From: Berberis thunbergii
Taxonomy: Eukaryota > Streptophyta > Magnoliopsida > Ranunculales > Berberidaceae
Assembly (NCBI GenBank): GCA_003290165.1
Contig: QNQO01001167.1
Span: forward strand, 1-64,000
DNA length: 64,000 nucleotides
Direction: 5' to 3'
Numbering within the stretch: position 1 is the stretch's first letter; every line of letters starts with the position of its first letter. The position numbers were made by a program, and so were the translations under genes. This document shows positions 31,556-43,132 of the stretch, in pieces. A model generated the notes under the pieces. It did not search any database. It had not been told where the DNA came from and saw only the letters and a program-made list of their open reading frames with translations.

Positions 31556-33360
31556 AAGTGTGGAGATTTCTGTGCCGAACACACCTCACCCAAGTGTGCC
31601 TCCCTTGCCTTCGAAACCACTCGGAGCGTACATGTTTCAAGTGGAGTGCTACATTGAGAAACATGTCATCTCATCTGAAGTTCGATCCATGGCAAACATT
31701 CTTCCTAAATCTACACGTACAACCGAACTCACATGGAACAGTGCACCGATATGCAAGCAAGTCTGCATACCATAATAATATCACACGTATACAAGCAAGT
31801 CTGTATACAAAAATTTCTTTTCTTTTCACATCTTTTTTTTTTTCGGAGTTGTGGAAAAGAGCATAAAAAAATATCAACTAAAACTCAAAACTCTTTTATG
31901 GAGACACTTTGTCAACCATAAGTAAATCAACCACAGTATCCACCATTCTTTTGGGGAACAAGTAATATTTGACAGTGACACATTTGCCAAGTAAGCATGT
32001 CACACTCTAAACTGTACAAACAAATGAATTTAATAAGTATTAAAAATACGAGGTGTTATACCCTTGCTTGATTATTCTCAATGCAGAAAAATACTACCCA
32101 TCTGATGGTTGTGTTTTTATCAAGTTATCAACCAACCAAGTGATTGCGATTTAGGAAAAAACTTTAGTGATCACCCATTAAATAGTAGGTCCAAACCTAT
32201 CTTTCATGTACTACACCGTACTACGTAAGTTCATAAACTGCTTCAGCTAAACACCAAGGAACCATCAACAACTCAACACAAAAGCTCGCACCAAGGAACT
32301 AACGAAGTTTCTACCAACAATGTCTCTACCGGAATTAGATTACACTTTCTGTATTATACTCCTCTATTCAACATTGACCAGGCTATTCATGTTACAAATA
32401 CAACCACCACTACAATCAACTGATGAACTCCCGAATGCCGAAAATAAAGTTTCAACCTAATGCCTGAATTGAAGATATACAAACAATTAGACCACACCTG
32501 AGGTAACCTCTTACACATGGTGTCAGAAGGACAACTAAGGTAGCATTACAGATGAAAGAATTCAAATTACACTAACTAATGATACAACCACCATTAAACA
32601 TAATAATGAAATACCAGAAATAAAATGAGTCCACTAAAACTTATCTCCTTGTCTGCATTAACTAGTAGAAAACTATGGAGGAAACTCTTTCAGATGGTGT
32701 TAAGTAAGCTAAAATAAAACCATTAAAGAGGGAAAAATTCAGGTTACAAGGCAGCTACAGAACATATGATGACAAACTGCTCAAAATAAAGAGTCAACAA
32801 GGTTTGATCTTGTCTGAATTGGAGATAAGTTACAAGTAACACAACTCCTAAGGATACTGTCACAGGCTTTAGGTGGGGTGACAACTAATCCAAACAAATA
32901 TTTACGGATGAAACAATTGAGGCAACTAATCCTAACGGCAGTCTCCAGGTTGTGGGACTACAGACTCAAATCCAACAGAACTCCTTGTCAGGTATAAATA
33001 ACACACACTGGGAGTTAGAACCAAACTGTGTAGATTCAAATGAGGGAGAGGGATAACTTAAAGAGGATATGCTCACGTCTCAAATACAAAAAAAGTAAAG
33101 CTACAAGCACAAATGCAAATTCTGTTCTAGAGTTGTTACACCTCCAAGCAATAAGTGCTAAAGACAGAAATAATACATTGCTTAAACATCATAAACAAAC
33201 ACCAAAAACACAACCAATTACCACATGTTTGTGAACATTTCTTCACAAAGATCAAACTGAGAGAGCCTATAAAAAAATACTGAAAGGGGTAAAAGAGATT
33301 TCACCGGAGAGATCGCAAACCGTAAAAGATTGCGCAGCCACAACCAAACAGAACCCTCCC
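31556..33360. other. Intergenic DNA, no recognised feature
   Basis: AT-rich. No gene, element end or repeat recognised. Confidence 0.4.
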
Positions 33361-33850
33361 TTTTCTTCCCTTCTTCTTCTTCAACTCGTCCTTCTTTTCC
33401 TCCTTTTCTTCCTCCCTTCACAAAGAACTAGCACAGATTTTCTTCTTCATCTCTCCCTAGTAGCCAGCTCGCGACCAATTCTTCTTCCTCTTTTCGGCGG
33501 CCTACCACGAGCACCCATCTCGCCTGCACTTTTTTTTTTCTTCTACTCTTTTGCAAACAGATCCCTCTCGACCCTCTTCCACCTCTGTTGCTTCCTCGAG
33601 TCATCCACACCCCACAAGCAGCCACCCTTGTCGCCAAGACCATCAACCCTTACCTCCTTTTTCCTCTTTTTCAACCAACCAACCACCACACCACCATCTC
33701 ATCGTTGTTATCTTCTCCTATTTTGCAGACCTCGCCTTCATAGCCACATCGCCAACCAGCTCTCTCCTTCTTCCCATCTTCATCGCCTCGCCACTGTCAG
33801 CCACCATCGAAATGCAACAAAAAAAAAAAAAGGAAAAGGAGAAAAGAAAA
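33340..33850 (+). repeat. Pyrimidine-rich low-complexity segment
   Basis: CTT/CTC-rich sequence with long open frames in several phases (for example 33551-34234). These are composition-driven and show no domain. Confidence 0.5.
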
Positions 33851-34639
33851 GGAGGAAGCAAAAGGTTTTATATATATGCGGCTATTCGCCCCCACCAAAC
33901 TTTCGAATGCACTCACCCTCTTTCACAAAATAAAACCCTACTCACTAGTTTAATAAAAACCCAAAACCAAGCCCAAATACAATTGAGTAACAACCCATCA
34001 ACATTAGGGTTTACAAATGAAATTTTATATATTTATTTAATTAGGCGGGTATTACAAGAAGGATGCAGAAGCCAATTGGAAGTCTCAGGTATGTATGTTT
34101 CAGATTTGGGTTTGTTTTGTGAAGTGCTTAGGGTCAAATACTTGTATTTTAAAGTGCCCATTAGGTCTTTGACAATTTGTTTTAGAGATCAAATTGATTC
34201 GAGTTCTCGATGTAATCTAAATTTTCATGTTTAAATTGGCTGCAAATTGTAACTTAGGTTGCTAATTGTACCACCTAGTGAAGGTAAGTCCATATCTACT
34301 AATGGGGTAATTTCATATTTACTTCCCAATGGGTCCCCACTCACATGAATGGGAGCCTTGATGATTCAGCTCTAGTTCAAGCTGAGTTGTGAAGGAACCT
34401 TTTAGTAGCAATCTCATATTTTCCAGATAATGATCCCAAGTGGAAAGGTGTTACTTCGTATGTGTTTATTAAGGAAGCGGTATGTCTTCTTGTTTCACCG
34501 ATTTAGTGGATTTGTGTTATTGATTTGTTGTGTTGAGTAGCTTTCTTTAGTATTTTATGGTTTTATTTTTGTGGTTTTATAGTGTTACTTATATTTGCAG
34601 TTTCTGAAATTCAGTTTTAATGTCACTTATAGTGTTACC
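33851..34639. other. No recognised gene
   Basis: Possible short exon-like segments with donor sites (GGAAGTCTCAGGTATG near 34090, GTGAAGGTAAG near 34280), not assignable. Confidence 0.3.
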
Positions 34640-35093
34640 AATCATATGGAAGAAGGTGCCCATACGAGGTTGGTAGGTGGCATCCAATGGCAAATTTATA
34701 ACTAGCCTGGCTTACCTTTAAGGACTGCAAAAGCTTCTTGTCTTGAATCCCAGTTGGAAGTATCACGGTGACAGATTGAAAATACACGTTCATTGATGAT
34801 TGCCCGTGTATTGGGGTCGATAAGAGTTGCTTCATATATTTGAATGGAATCAAAAAAATGGCAAAACATAACCATGTATGGCAAGAAACCACTATCATCT
34901 TTGAGTAATGGGTGAACATCAGTAACCATAACAGAGATGAGGATCCATTTGCACTTTCAGAAGCAAATGCCCTTAAGCTACTCGGACCATATATTGCTAA
35001 TGGAAAGTTAACAAGCTCCTGCAAAGAAGTTGCACACGTTTTCTTCTCCCCTGTCACAGGAGGTCCTCTGCAGACCTCCACTGCGTCGCTCAC
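34640..35093 (-). pseudogene. BURP-domain protein fragment
   Basis: From 35093 downward: CRGPPVTGEKKTCATSLQEL, matching the BURP block with CATS. After a frameshift near 34930 come LPYMVMFCHFF, VFSICHRDTSNWDSRQEAF, VLKGKPG and then ICHW...LVWAP, the family's repeated Cys-His pairs and terminal block. Two stop codons separate KPG from the last block. BURP proteins are plant-specific apoplastic or cell-wall proteins; no signal peptide or upstream part is present. It is decayed and partial. Confidence 0.75.
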
Positions 35094-35148
35094 ACGTTTT
35101 CTTCTCCTCTGTCACAGGAGGTCCTCTGCAGACCTCCACTGCGTCGCT
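35031..35148. repeat. 59-bp tandem duplication
   Basis: CACACGTTTTCTTCTCC to GACCTCCACTGCGTCGCT occurs twice in a row with one base difference (CCCCTG against CTCTG). It lies across the upstream edge of the BURP fragment. Confidence 0.9.
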
Positions 35149-35159
35149 GATTAGACAGT

Positions 35160-36127
35160 CCATATCATTCGTGGCATGAAACATAGATCAGCGACTAGCA
35201 TATTCCATGGGTATCTTTGAGGCAATTGAATGTGGTAGGAAGGATCTCGGTGGATAAGAAAGTCTCATATTTGGCAGTTTGAACAATGTTCCGTCTTTCA
35301 TTGTATTCTTGCGGAAGAATGTTCTAGTCTAGCTGCTTCTGATTTGTTATGATGATTGCCCTTGGGTGTGTACACGTATCCATAGAAGTTGGTTTTCCCA
35401 GCTAGCTCTTTGTTAGAGCAAGTTTGCTGCCTTGTAGAAGTCAGGTACTTGATCTGAGTGTTTCAACTGCAGTTTGTTAAATCATAATTTGTTCTATAGA
35501 TATGCTTGAAAGTTGACCTGATGTATTTGAATTGGAGTTCATTTTGAATTAAATAATCATAATCATCCTCATTTCAAAAAATTTTGGTTGTGTTATCATG
35601 CTGTTCTTTGTTTCTCACACTGAATGACCCTTCACATGTACTTTTGTGCCATAGAAAAAAGTAACAGTGGTAACCATTTTGTCAATCCACAGGTTACTAC
35701 TCCTGGCAGGTGCTCCTAGTTCATTAGGAGCTACATATTGTTCCCCTTACTTGGCGGTTGACGGTGGCTTCTATTCTTGCCCTGCAGGACAGACAACATC
35801 CTCTGCTAGTTCCTGGTTAGTATCAGTCTATTCATGTAAAGCTCCAAATTATTTTTATATATTTATTTGATTTACAAATCAATTTATTATAAATACTTAT
35901 AACTATATATGTTATCCCTGTCTTCTGTAAGGAAAATTATGTTGATGAATACTGTAATAATGCCATAGTAGTTTCTGAAATAAGCTCAAATGGTTATGGT
36001 TGTCCTCTCAACTTAATATGCTTTGAGGATGAGAAGAACCACAAAAATAAATATATAAAATAAAATCTGATAAAAAAGGATATAAATATTAATGGATGCA
36101 TGTTAATTTTGTGTTTGTGTTGGGGCC
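35160..36127. other. No confidently recognised gene
   Basis: A possible exon at 35693-35815 (CCACAG at its left edge, TGGTTAG at its right) cannot be assigned. Confidence 0.3.
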
Positions 36128-36378
36128 GCAGCACTTTTAACCTTTATCAACTTAAACATCCTTATATTGAGCTGCCAGTATGCATCCAGGTACCTACTGA
36201 AAGGATTCTGTTGGAATCAGATTCATCTGATGCACTGCCAAGATGGAGATCAGACTCTCTGCTATGGGTTCCAGGGGATGATTCTGTCCCAGAAGAACTT
36301 CGCCAGGAAGACACTTTAAACGTTAGGGATCCATCAACACTGCCGAATGGAACACTTAATCATCCTGCTAATATTCAG
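36128..36378 (+). pseudogene. TatD-type DNase exon fragment 1
   Basis: From about 36186 the sequence reads VPTERILLESDSSDALPRWR to TLNHPANIQ. It matches the region of plant TatD-related metal-dependent DNases around the conserved (E)TD(S)P and HPANI motifs. Here the metal-site TDSP is SDSS. The 36128-36185 part (STFNLYQLKHPYIELPVCIQ) is unassigned and may be joined from elsewhere. The donor at the right edge is disrupted (CAGTGTACG). Confidence 0.65.
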
Positions 36379-36755
36379 TGTACGAATTTCTGTCTTCTCA
36401 TCTTTCTTTCACATATTTATCGTAATCATAATATTTGCATTCCTTAAAATATTGGGAGTGTTCATCATGTTAGTAGGCCTCTACAAAGATCTTGTCGCCA
36501 TGCTGAGTCTACATAGTAATGTGAGAAAAATGGGAGACAAAACATATTGCCTATTTAGATTCTCCATGCGTCATCTGTTCCTAGTTCAATATAAAGGCAG
36601 CGATAATAGTTTGTTGAGTTGCATGTAGATGCAAGTATTTTAAATGGAATGAAGTACAAAATGTCTGCATCTCCTTTTTTTTTAATTTAGTATCCTCTTG
36701 TGCTTGTATTTATCTTTCCACTATTGTTGAAATACACTGATATAAATCTTTTCAG

Positions 36756-36878
36756 GTGTTGAGTTACGTTTCATCGTTGCTTGACATGCCAGAAGATGAA
36801 CTTGCAGAACTCAGCTACAAAAATGCATTGCGCCTGTTTTCCTCATATCCAGGTTCAGAGGTAAAGGAAGAAGAATAA
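36756..36878 (+). pseudogene. TatD-type DNase exon fragment 2 (C-terminus)
   Basis: After TTTTCAG: VLSYVSSLLDMPEDELAELS to NALRLFSSYPGSEVKEEE, then TAA. This is the last exon of the TatD-type protein, in order after fragment 1. The N-terminal catalytic part is missing from the window. Confidence 0.7.
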
Positions 36879-37180
36879 CATCGTTGTTCATGTTATAAAC
36901 AAGACGTATTCCATGTCACTGCATAATGTTATGTATATATATCTGCAAGTTACATACAAACGTGTAAACTGTATCTAACTATCTTGTTCTTCATAAATGG
37001 AAAATGCTTTTAAGATATAAAGTTGAATTTATTTCTCTCTCTTTTGGGAATCTCATTTGGGTTAAGAGTTGCCTGTGTATTGGTTTCTTTCTTACTTATG
37101 AAGATAGCTTCATTGGGTTTACTTAACTTTTTTAGGTTGATAACCTTGACTAATTTAGAATCCATTATGTCCTTGTCAAG

Positions 37181-37264
37181 GCTTTTGCTGATGAAATTGG
37201 GATTCCATTCATGGAAACAAGTGCCAAAAATGCGATAAATGTGGAACATGCTTTCATGGCTATC
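37181..37264 (+). pseudogene. Rab1/RabD GTPase exon fragment
   Basis: Reads [20 protein letters not shown] then VEHAFMA. This is the G5 guanine-binding loop region (ETSAK) of RabD/Rab1-type GTPases. The G1-G4 motifs are absent upstream. Confidence 0.85.
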
Positions 37265-37476
37265 AACCATTTAATTGCATGGAACTGATTTTGGTGTTGC
37301 ACTGCCTCGACCGATCATCGGAGTTCCTGATTGGTGTTGCAATTGAATCTAATACTCGATCTTTAGAAGAAATTGAATGTTGTTGTTAATTGATTTTCGA
37401 ATGGTATTAAACCTGTTGTTGGAGATATTGATGTCAATCATGAACTTCTTTTTCATCTCCCATTGATTTATTGTAG

Positions 37477-37552
37477 GATGGCTAGTCAACCAGCCATGAG
37501 TAACGCAAGGCCTCCAACAGTGCAAATACGTGGACAATCAACAGAAGGCTAG
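37477..37552 (+). pseudogene. Rab1/RabD GTPase C-terminal exon fragment
   Basis: After ATTGTAG: MASQPAMSNARPPTVQIRGQ, then STEG and TAG. RabD proteins continue to a Cys-Cys prenylation signal, which is lost here. It follows the previous fragment across a shortened intron. Confidence 0.85.
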
Positions 37553-37959
37553 CTGCCCTTCATCTTAAGGGGAAAATGTATCATCTATGGTTGTTGTATT
37601 CAGTTTACCTTTTTTGTCTGCCATGGTTGTTGTAAAATTTTATTCTGTTTTCTATTCAAACCACTTGTCGTGGCTTTAATAGGTTCCTGATGTTTACGTT
37701 CTTTATGTTCAACTTAAATTTCAATTCTTTTATACTGTGATTCTAAGAAGGTGCTTGTACAAATCAAGAATATTTGTTAGTGAAGTGAAATGTTTTATTT
37801 CATTAAATTTGTCCATTTACTTGGTGTTGGCATGTACTAGCTTTCATATTTTGTTAACTTTGATGAAAATATAATTGAAGTTTTGTTGAATGATTTTTAC
37901 ATAAAACAGTTGTATAAAATTGTGGGTTTTTTAAAAGTTAAAAAATATGGTCATATATG
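37553..37959. other. AT-rich spacer
   Basis: Nothing recognised. Confidence 0.4.
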
Positions 37960-38283
37960 CATTCTACTGTCATTAGCGGCGGTTGAAAGGACTATTAAAG
38001 GGATTTTAGCGGAGGTTAAGAACCGTCGCAGCATATTATAAAATTTCAATTTTTGCCCATATTTAGCGACGGTTGATAACCGTCGCTATATGTTATTTAG
38101 CGTTGGATTTACCAACGGTCACTAATAACCGTCGCTGTATCAAATAACATACAGCGACGGTTATGCCAGTGGTTGCAAAAAAAACCGCCGAATGCTCTTG
38201 TGACGCCTTTATCAGCTGCGGTTGGCCAACAGTCGCTAAACACTTTTGGCAACCGTCACTAAATACCTATTTTCTTGTAGTGG
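37960..38283. mobile_element. CACTA-type end inserted in Athila-like gag
   Basis: Subterminal units of the GCGACGGTT...AACCGTCGC type repeat in both orientations between 37975 and 38255. The outer end is CTATTTTCTTGTAGTG, the complement of CACTACAAGAAAATAG, a standard plant CACTA terminus. It stops exactly where the minus-strand gag reading frame begins, so the transposon interrupts the retroelement. The body extends leftward toward the Rab, TatD and BURP fragments. The far end was not found. Confidence 0.8.
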
Positions 38284-39374
38284 TGTTTGGCTAAACTTGG
38301 ATTGTAAAAACTTGAGTGTGGATTATAACCAGATTGCCTAAAGGTATTGAATGCATTGACTTGCTTAGCAAAATAAGCAGGGTACTCATTTTTCAAGTGA
38401 CAGTCTGATGCGGAGTGACTAGAACTTGAACATGCATCACAAACCTTGGATGGAACATTGGTTTGGAATGATGGCTGAGACTTTTCCAGATATGAATCAA
38501 TCTTCTGTGTCATTGTCACTACAACTGCTTCCAACCTTGAGGAAGGAGGAAGATGAGGAGTAGATGATGTATCCCTTACTTCATACAAACCACCCTTTCG
38601 CCTATCCGAGTCTTTTCTTGAATAATCCTATCGTTGAGAATTTTCAGAAATAGCTTCAAAGAATTCCCAAATCTCATTAGCACTCATCTTCATAAGTGAC
38701 CCACCACTAGTGGCATCAATCATTCGACAGTTTTGAGGGGTTAACGCGTCTTGAAAGTATTGAACCAAGAGCCACTTTTCAAAGTCGTGATGGGGACACC
38801 TAGCAATGAGTTCATTGAATCTTTCCCAATATTCATAGAAATGTTCATCCCCTTTCTGTTGAAAATTAGATATATATCTTTGGATGACATTTGTTTTATG
38901 AATAGGAAAATATTTTGTCAAAAAAATATCTGATAGGGCATCCCAAGTGTCGATGGTTCCAGTTTCTAACGAGTTTAACCATGACTTCACCCTATCTTTT
39001 AAAGAAAATGGGAACAGTCTAAGACGAACTGAATCATCAGAAAAATTGGGATATTTCAGAGTAGCACAAATGTCAAGAAACTCTTTGACATGAAGATACG
39101 GATCCTCTTTTTCTAGACCATAAAAGGAAGGCAACAGGTGGATAATTGATGGTCTTAGCTCAAAGCTACTTGTAGTGGTCTGAGGTAAGACAATGCAAAA
39201 TGGGGTGTTATTGGAACGTGGAGAGAAATAATCCTTAAATGCTCTCTCCCCAGCCATTTCAGTGGTCTCACTCGACAAGAAAAATGATTCTAGAAGGTCA
39301 ATGGGGACTTCAGACAACTCTACAGGATCCTCTCTAATTAGTCTACCTCTTGAATCACGTTCCCAAAGACGCAT
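38284..39374 (-). pseudogene. Athila-like Ty3/gypsy gag, truncated
   Basis: The gag starts MRLWERDSRGRLI at 39374. It contains the retrotransposon gag domain: YGLEKEDPYLHVKEFLDIC, LRLFPFSLKDRVKSWLNSL, LTKYFP, FYEYWERFNELIARCPHH. One TAG (about 38628-38630, after SENSQR) replaces a sense codon, most likely Trp. The same frame then continues to a zinc-knuckle-like CDACSSSSHSASDC and EYPAYFAKQVNAF, a phrase typical of Athila gag. It is cut off at 38283 by the CACTA terminus; protease and pol are not in the window. Confidence 0.85.
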
Positions 39375-40200
39375 AAACAGGTCTACACCAACTGAGGTTT
39401 GAAATGTTTGCTAACCTTGGTTTTGGTTTTTCTATGAAACTCGTACCTAAAAGATGGCTCTATCTAACTTGCTAATTGATTTTAATTATGTTTGGCTATT
39501 GGTTGCACACAGCTGAAATGATGAGGTGGGGATATCAAGTCCCACCAGTTTTTATTTAGAAGCTGGGTCTGCTTATTATGAATTACTATAGTTTAGCATC
39601 CATAATTACAGAAATTAAACAACCATTCACACAATTTCAAACAATTACACAAAGCACCCGGGTCGCTAATACATTGTGTGTGATACGAGTACTTACACTG
39701 TGCGTATTCCATTCTGCACAAAAAGTTAGCACAATTAAAAAAAATGTCCGACTTCTTTTTATTTGTTTCAATCAACACACAAGCATATGCAATCAAATTA
39801 CTGGTCTTAGAAGTCGGATTTCTAAATCAGAAGAAATTATTGGGTAACAATTAAATTGTTTTCCTATATTTTCTTTTGACTTAGAGAATTTATGGTTTTT
39901 TTAGGTGATTAAAAATGAAAAACAATAGAGTTTAAAAATTATTACACCACACACTCGTAAAACGAGGTGAAAATAAAATTAAAACTCTCCTCACAAAATA
40001 AAAAAATTAAATTAAAATTAAAATTTGCTTGATGTTTGTAGGATCGTCCAATTTTCTCGAGAAGCGTGTATGATGCAAAATCAAACAAATAACACGAAAT
40101 GAGTGTAAAAAGAACTTAACAAATTAAAAATAAAACTTTGTTTTTTTCTGAATTTTTTTAAATTAGTGAAAATAAATCTTAAATTTTATTCCTCCGCTAC
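39375..40200 (-). other. 5' leader of the Athila-like element
   Basis: Non-coding, AT-rich, between the primer site and gag. Long leaders are usual for Athila. Confidence 0.6.
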
Positions 40201-40202
40201 CT

Positions 40203-40222
40203 TCCCCGGCAACGTTGCCAAA
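40203..40222 (-). other. Primer binding site, tRNA-Asp type
   Basis: On the minus strand TTGGCAACGTTGCCGGGGAA, close to the TGGCGCCGTTGCCGGGGA primer site of Athila/Tat elements, with two changes. Confidence 0.7.
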
Positions 40223-40226
40223 AACT

Positions 40227-42035
40227 TGTTACAGGGTTTAACCGACCTAAATAAATTGGCTGATTTGACCCACTTGTAATACCCGCAAGTGGACAGTGTC
40301 TAACTGGTAGACAACGACAAGTACGGGTCAATCCTACAAGGAAAGTGGATGCAATTGAATTTTAGAATTTATCTAAACTAATTTACAGAAAAATGGGGGT
40401 AACAGTGTTTTTTAAAACTAAAATAAAAATAAATTAAAAATAAGAAAAATCAAATAAAACGAAACATGGATGAGATGGATTTTGTGGGGTTTGGACTCAC
40501 CGATGAGTTAACAAATATATTTAATTCTAAATTACTAAACTTATAAACGAGAAGCTTTACGGATAAGGATCCCTTGCTTACACCGAAGATGTGATCTTTA
40601 AAATTTCAATTCGAATCATATCAAGTTTCTGTCAAACATTAACAATTTATCTCAAGCAAATAAACTATTACCAAGCATTAAGTGTTTTTTAAGGCCACAC
40701 TAAATTAAAGTTCAAGCTTAATAGTTTTTAGCACATGCTTTGAATATTGATAAATTGTGAATCTAACGACCAAACATATCAAGTTTTAATTGAACATGAA
40801 AGGTGAAAGTAATTTATCAAATTTCTGAAATAAAATTGTAATTAACAATTAATTATTTAAGTCAGTAAAATAAATTAAAATAAATTATACAACCCTTTTG
40901 GTTTGTCGCAAACTCGGTGCGGTGGTACTCAGCAGATCAGCAGGTGCACAACACGAAACAGGAGGTGCAAATAGCCAACTGTTTTGAAAAACAGTTGGTT
41001 CCCGCCTAAAAATCACAGGTCCCCTACACTTTCTTCTCCAGCGAGCAGCACCGCTCGCGTTGCCTCGTTTATGCTCCTCACGAGCTTTTTCTCCCTCCTA
41101 ATGGCTAGTGTTGCTCTGTTTCGTAGCGGTGATAGCGGCTCGCGTTGCTCTGCTCCTTCGTCTTCTTTTTGAAATCAGTTAACAACTGAAAATTGAGGGA
41201 AGAGACCGGTTGTGCAAGGGCACTGATAGAGAGACTGCTTGGGCTAGCGGGTGAGCGTCCGGAGCTGACCAACGTTGGGTGGCAGCCGGTATACAAAGAG
41301 AGACCGAGAGAGAGCTCGGTGCTAGCTGCTGCTCAGGCTGCAACGTGCTGTCTGTCCGACTGTGCGTACGGTGTGGATGGTTGGGCTGTCCGAAGGTGGT
41401 GGTGGTTATGGCGTTAATAGGGAAGGTGGCGAAGAGAGTGAGGGACATATGGTGGATAATGATGGTGCTCGGTGGTGAGGTGAAGATTTGATGTGAAACA
41501 GGGTTGTCACGTCTCTGTTTCGTGGTGGTGGTGGCTCTGGTGGCCGTGATGATGGAGTGATCTGGACAGAGAGGGAGTGAGAGATGGATCAGGATGGGAT
41601 GGGTGTGATGAAAATCACTTTGTGAATGAAGAGGGTTTGATTTTGGCTATTGAGGTTTGATTCCCTTCTCCTCCTTCCCTTTCTCATTATTTTCTCTTGT
41701 ATTTATAGAGAATTAAGAAAATGAATATGGACAAGTTAAGGGGAGGGCTCAATGAGTGATTTAAGGCAAAAATAAATCAGAATCTTGGAAAATTGAGAGT
41801 ATATGCCTAGGGTTTGATTGGGCTTAGCATTGGGTTTGGGTTTATGGATTTGGTATTGGGTTTGGTTTTGAGTTTAGGTTATGGGCTTAGGTTATTCTCA
41901 CCCCCGCTTCCTCTGAAGTCGTCGTCTGAGATTTGTTCATTGCATTTTTCTCTGATTTTCATTACAGCTCTACATTCTACAAAAACACAAAAATTTAATA
42001 ATTAATCTAAAATAAGATAAAAATAAGGATTAACA
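40227..42035 (-). repeat. Putative 5' LTR of the Athila-like element
   Basis: It lies directly next to the primer site. On the plus strand it begins TGTTACAGGG and a matching TAACA lies at 42031-42035, giving a length of about 1.8 kb, reasonable for Athila. It has a GC-rich centre (41030-41620) without a real gene. The far boundary is inferred only from the terminal pentamer, since the 3' LTR is absent. Confidence 0.5.
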
Positions 42036-43132
42036 AAAATATAATAAAATGTAATAATATTATAATTATGTGATTATCAGTTTTGCAAAGCAGTTTAAGA
42101 AGGAAGAAACGAAGAAGATGAGTAGATTTTAGTTTTTTTTTTCTTTCTTTCAACCATATGGTTATCTCAAGATTAGTACAAGGCATTTAGATGCATTATT
42201 TGTGAATTTTATGGGTTTGACATGTGCCTTGCATGTACATTCATGATAGGGGTATTTTAGTTAATAAAATAACATTAACTATTCAGTGTGGTTGACCCAA
42301 CAAATCTGAAAATGAGGGTTAGACTCAGTTAAAATTTTAAATGAGGGCCAAACTAAAAAACAAAACTTTATATTCAATTATGAATTTGCTTTAGGCCTAA
42401 GTTGTTCTTATATGAAATAAATCGAGCATGTGCCATATAAAGAAATTGAGACATATAGCCTATGTTGTTTATCGTTAATTGGATCCAAATCCGTTGAGGA
42501 ACGATATGAGATTTAATCGGATTAATCATTATTAATCGACATATATTTTATAAACATATTTTCTTTATCCTTCTAAGTAATATGTTTCCTTAAAAAAAAA
42601 TTTAATTTGTATTGAAGTAGTAAAAATCACATGTCACAATTTACTTTAACCTTCCTTTCTCTATAGCCTCTTCGCACACTCTAGTATAGCCTTATGACTA
42701 AAAATTGATGAGGTTAAGAAAAAGATTTATTTATTTTTTCTCATTTGTTTCTAATACATTGTCACAGACCAATTAATCGATGAGTTTTGAAAGCGATTAA
42801 TCTTTAGATCAATCAGAAATCGACGATTACTCAACCAAGAGATTATTCAAACAATTAATTGAAAATTTGTAACGCTCTATTAGCGAGAAGAAATTAATCA
42901 CCAATTAATCACTAATTAATAACATAGTATACAAAGTTAATTAACCATCAAAACTAAAACATAGATAATCATAAAACATATGAACCAAAATAGATTATTC
43001 AAAGTTATTACATACTTATTACAGTGCCATGTAGAACTTCTACTACACAAGTATTGAAGTTTTGTGACTGATGCAAGTCACTCCAAAACATACACAAATC
43101 ATCTACTTTCTTATTAAGTATATTGGAAGCTC

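Noticed and set aside
33551..34234. 227-codon open frame
   Set aside because: Low-complexity Pro/Ser-rich translation of a CT-rich tract, no domain, and overlapping frames are equally open.
40984..41491. Several open frames in the GC-rich segment
   Set aside because: They lie within the putative Athila LTR, are short, on both strands, and without domains.
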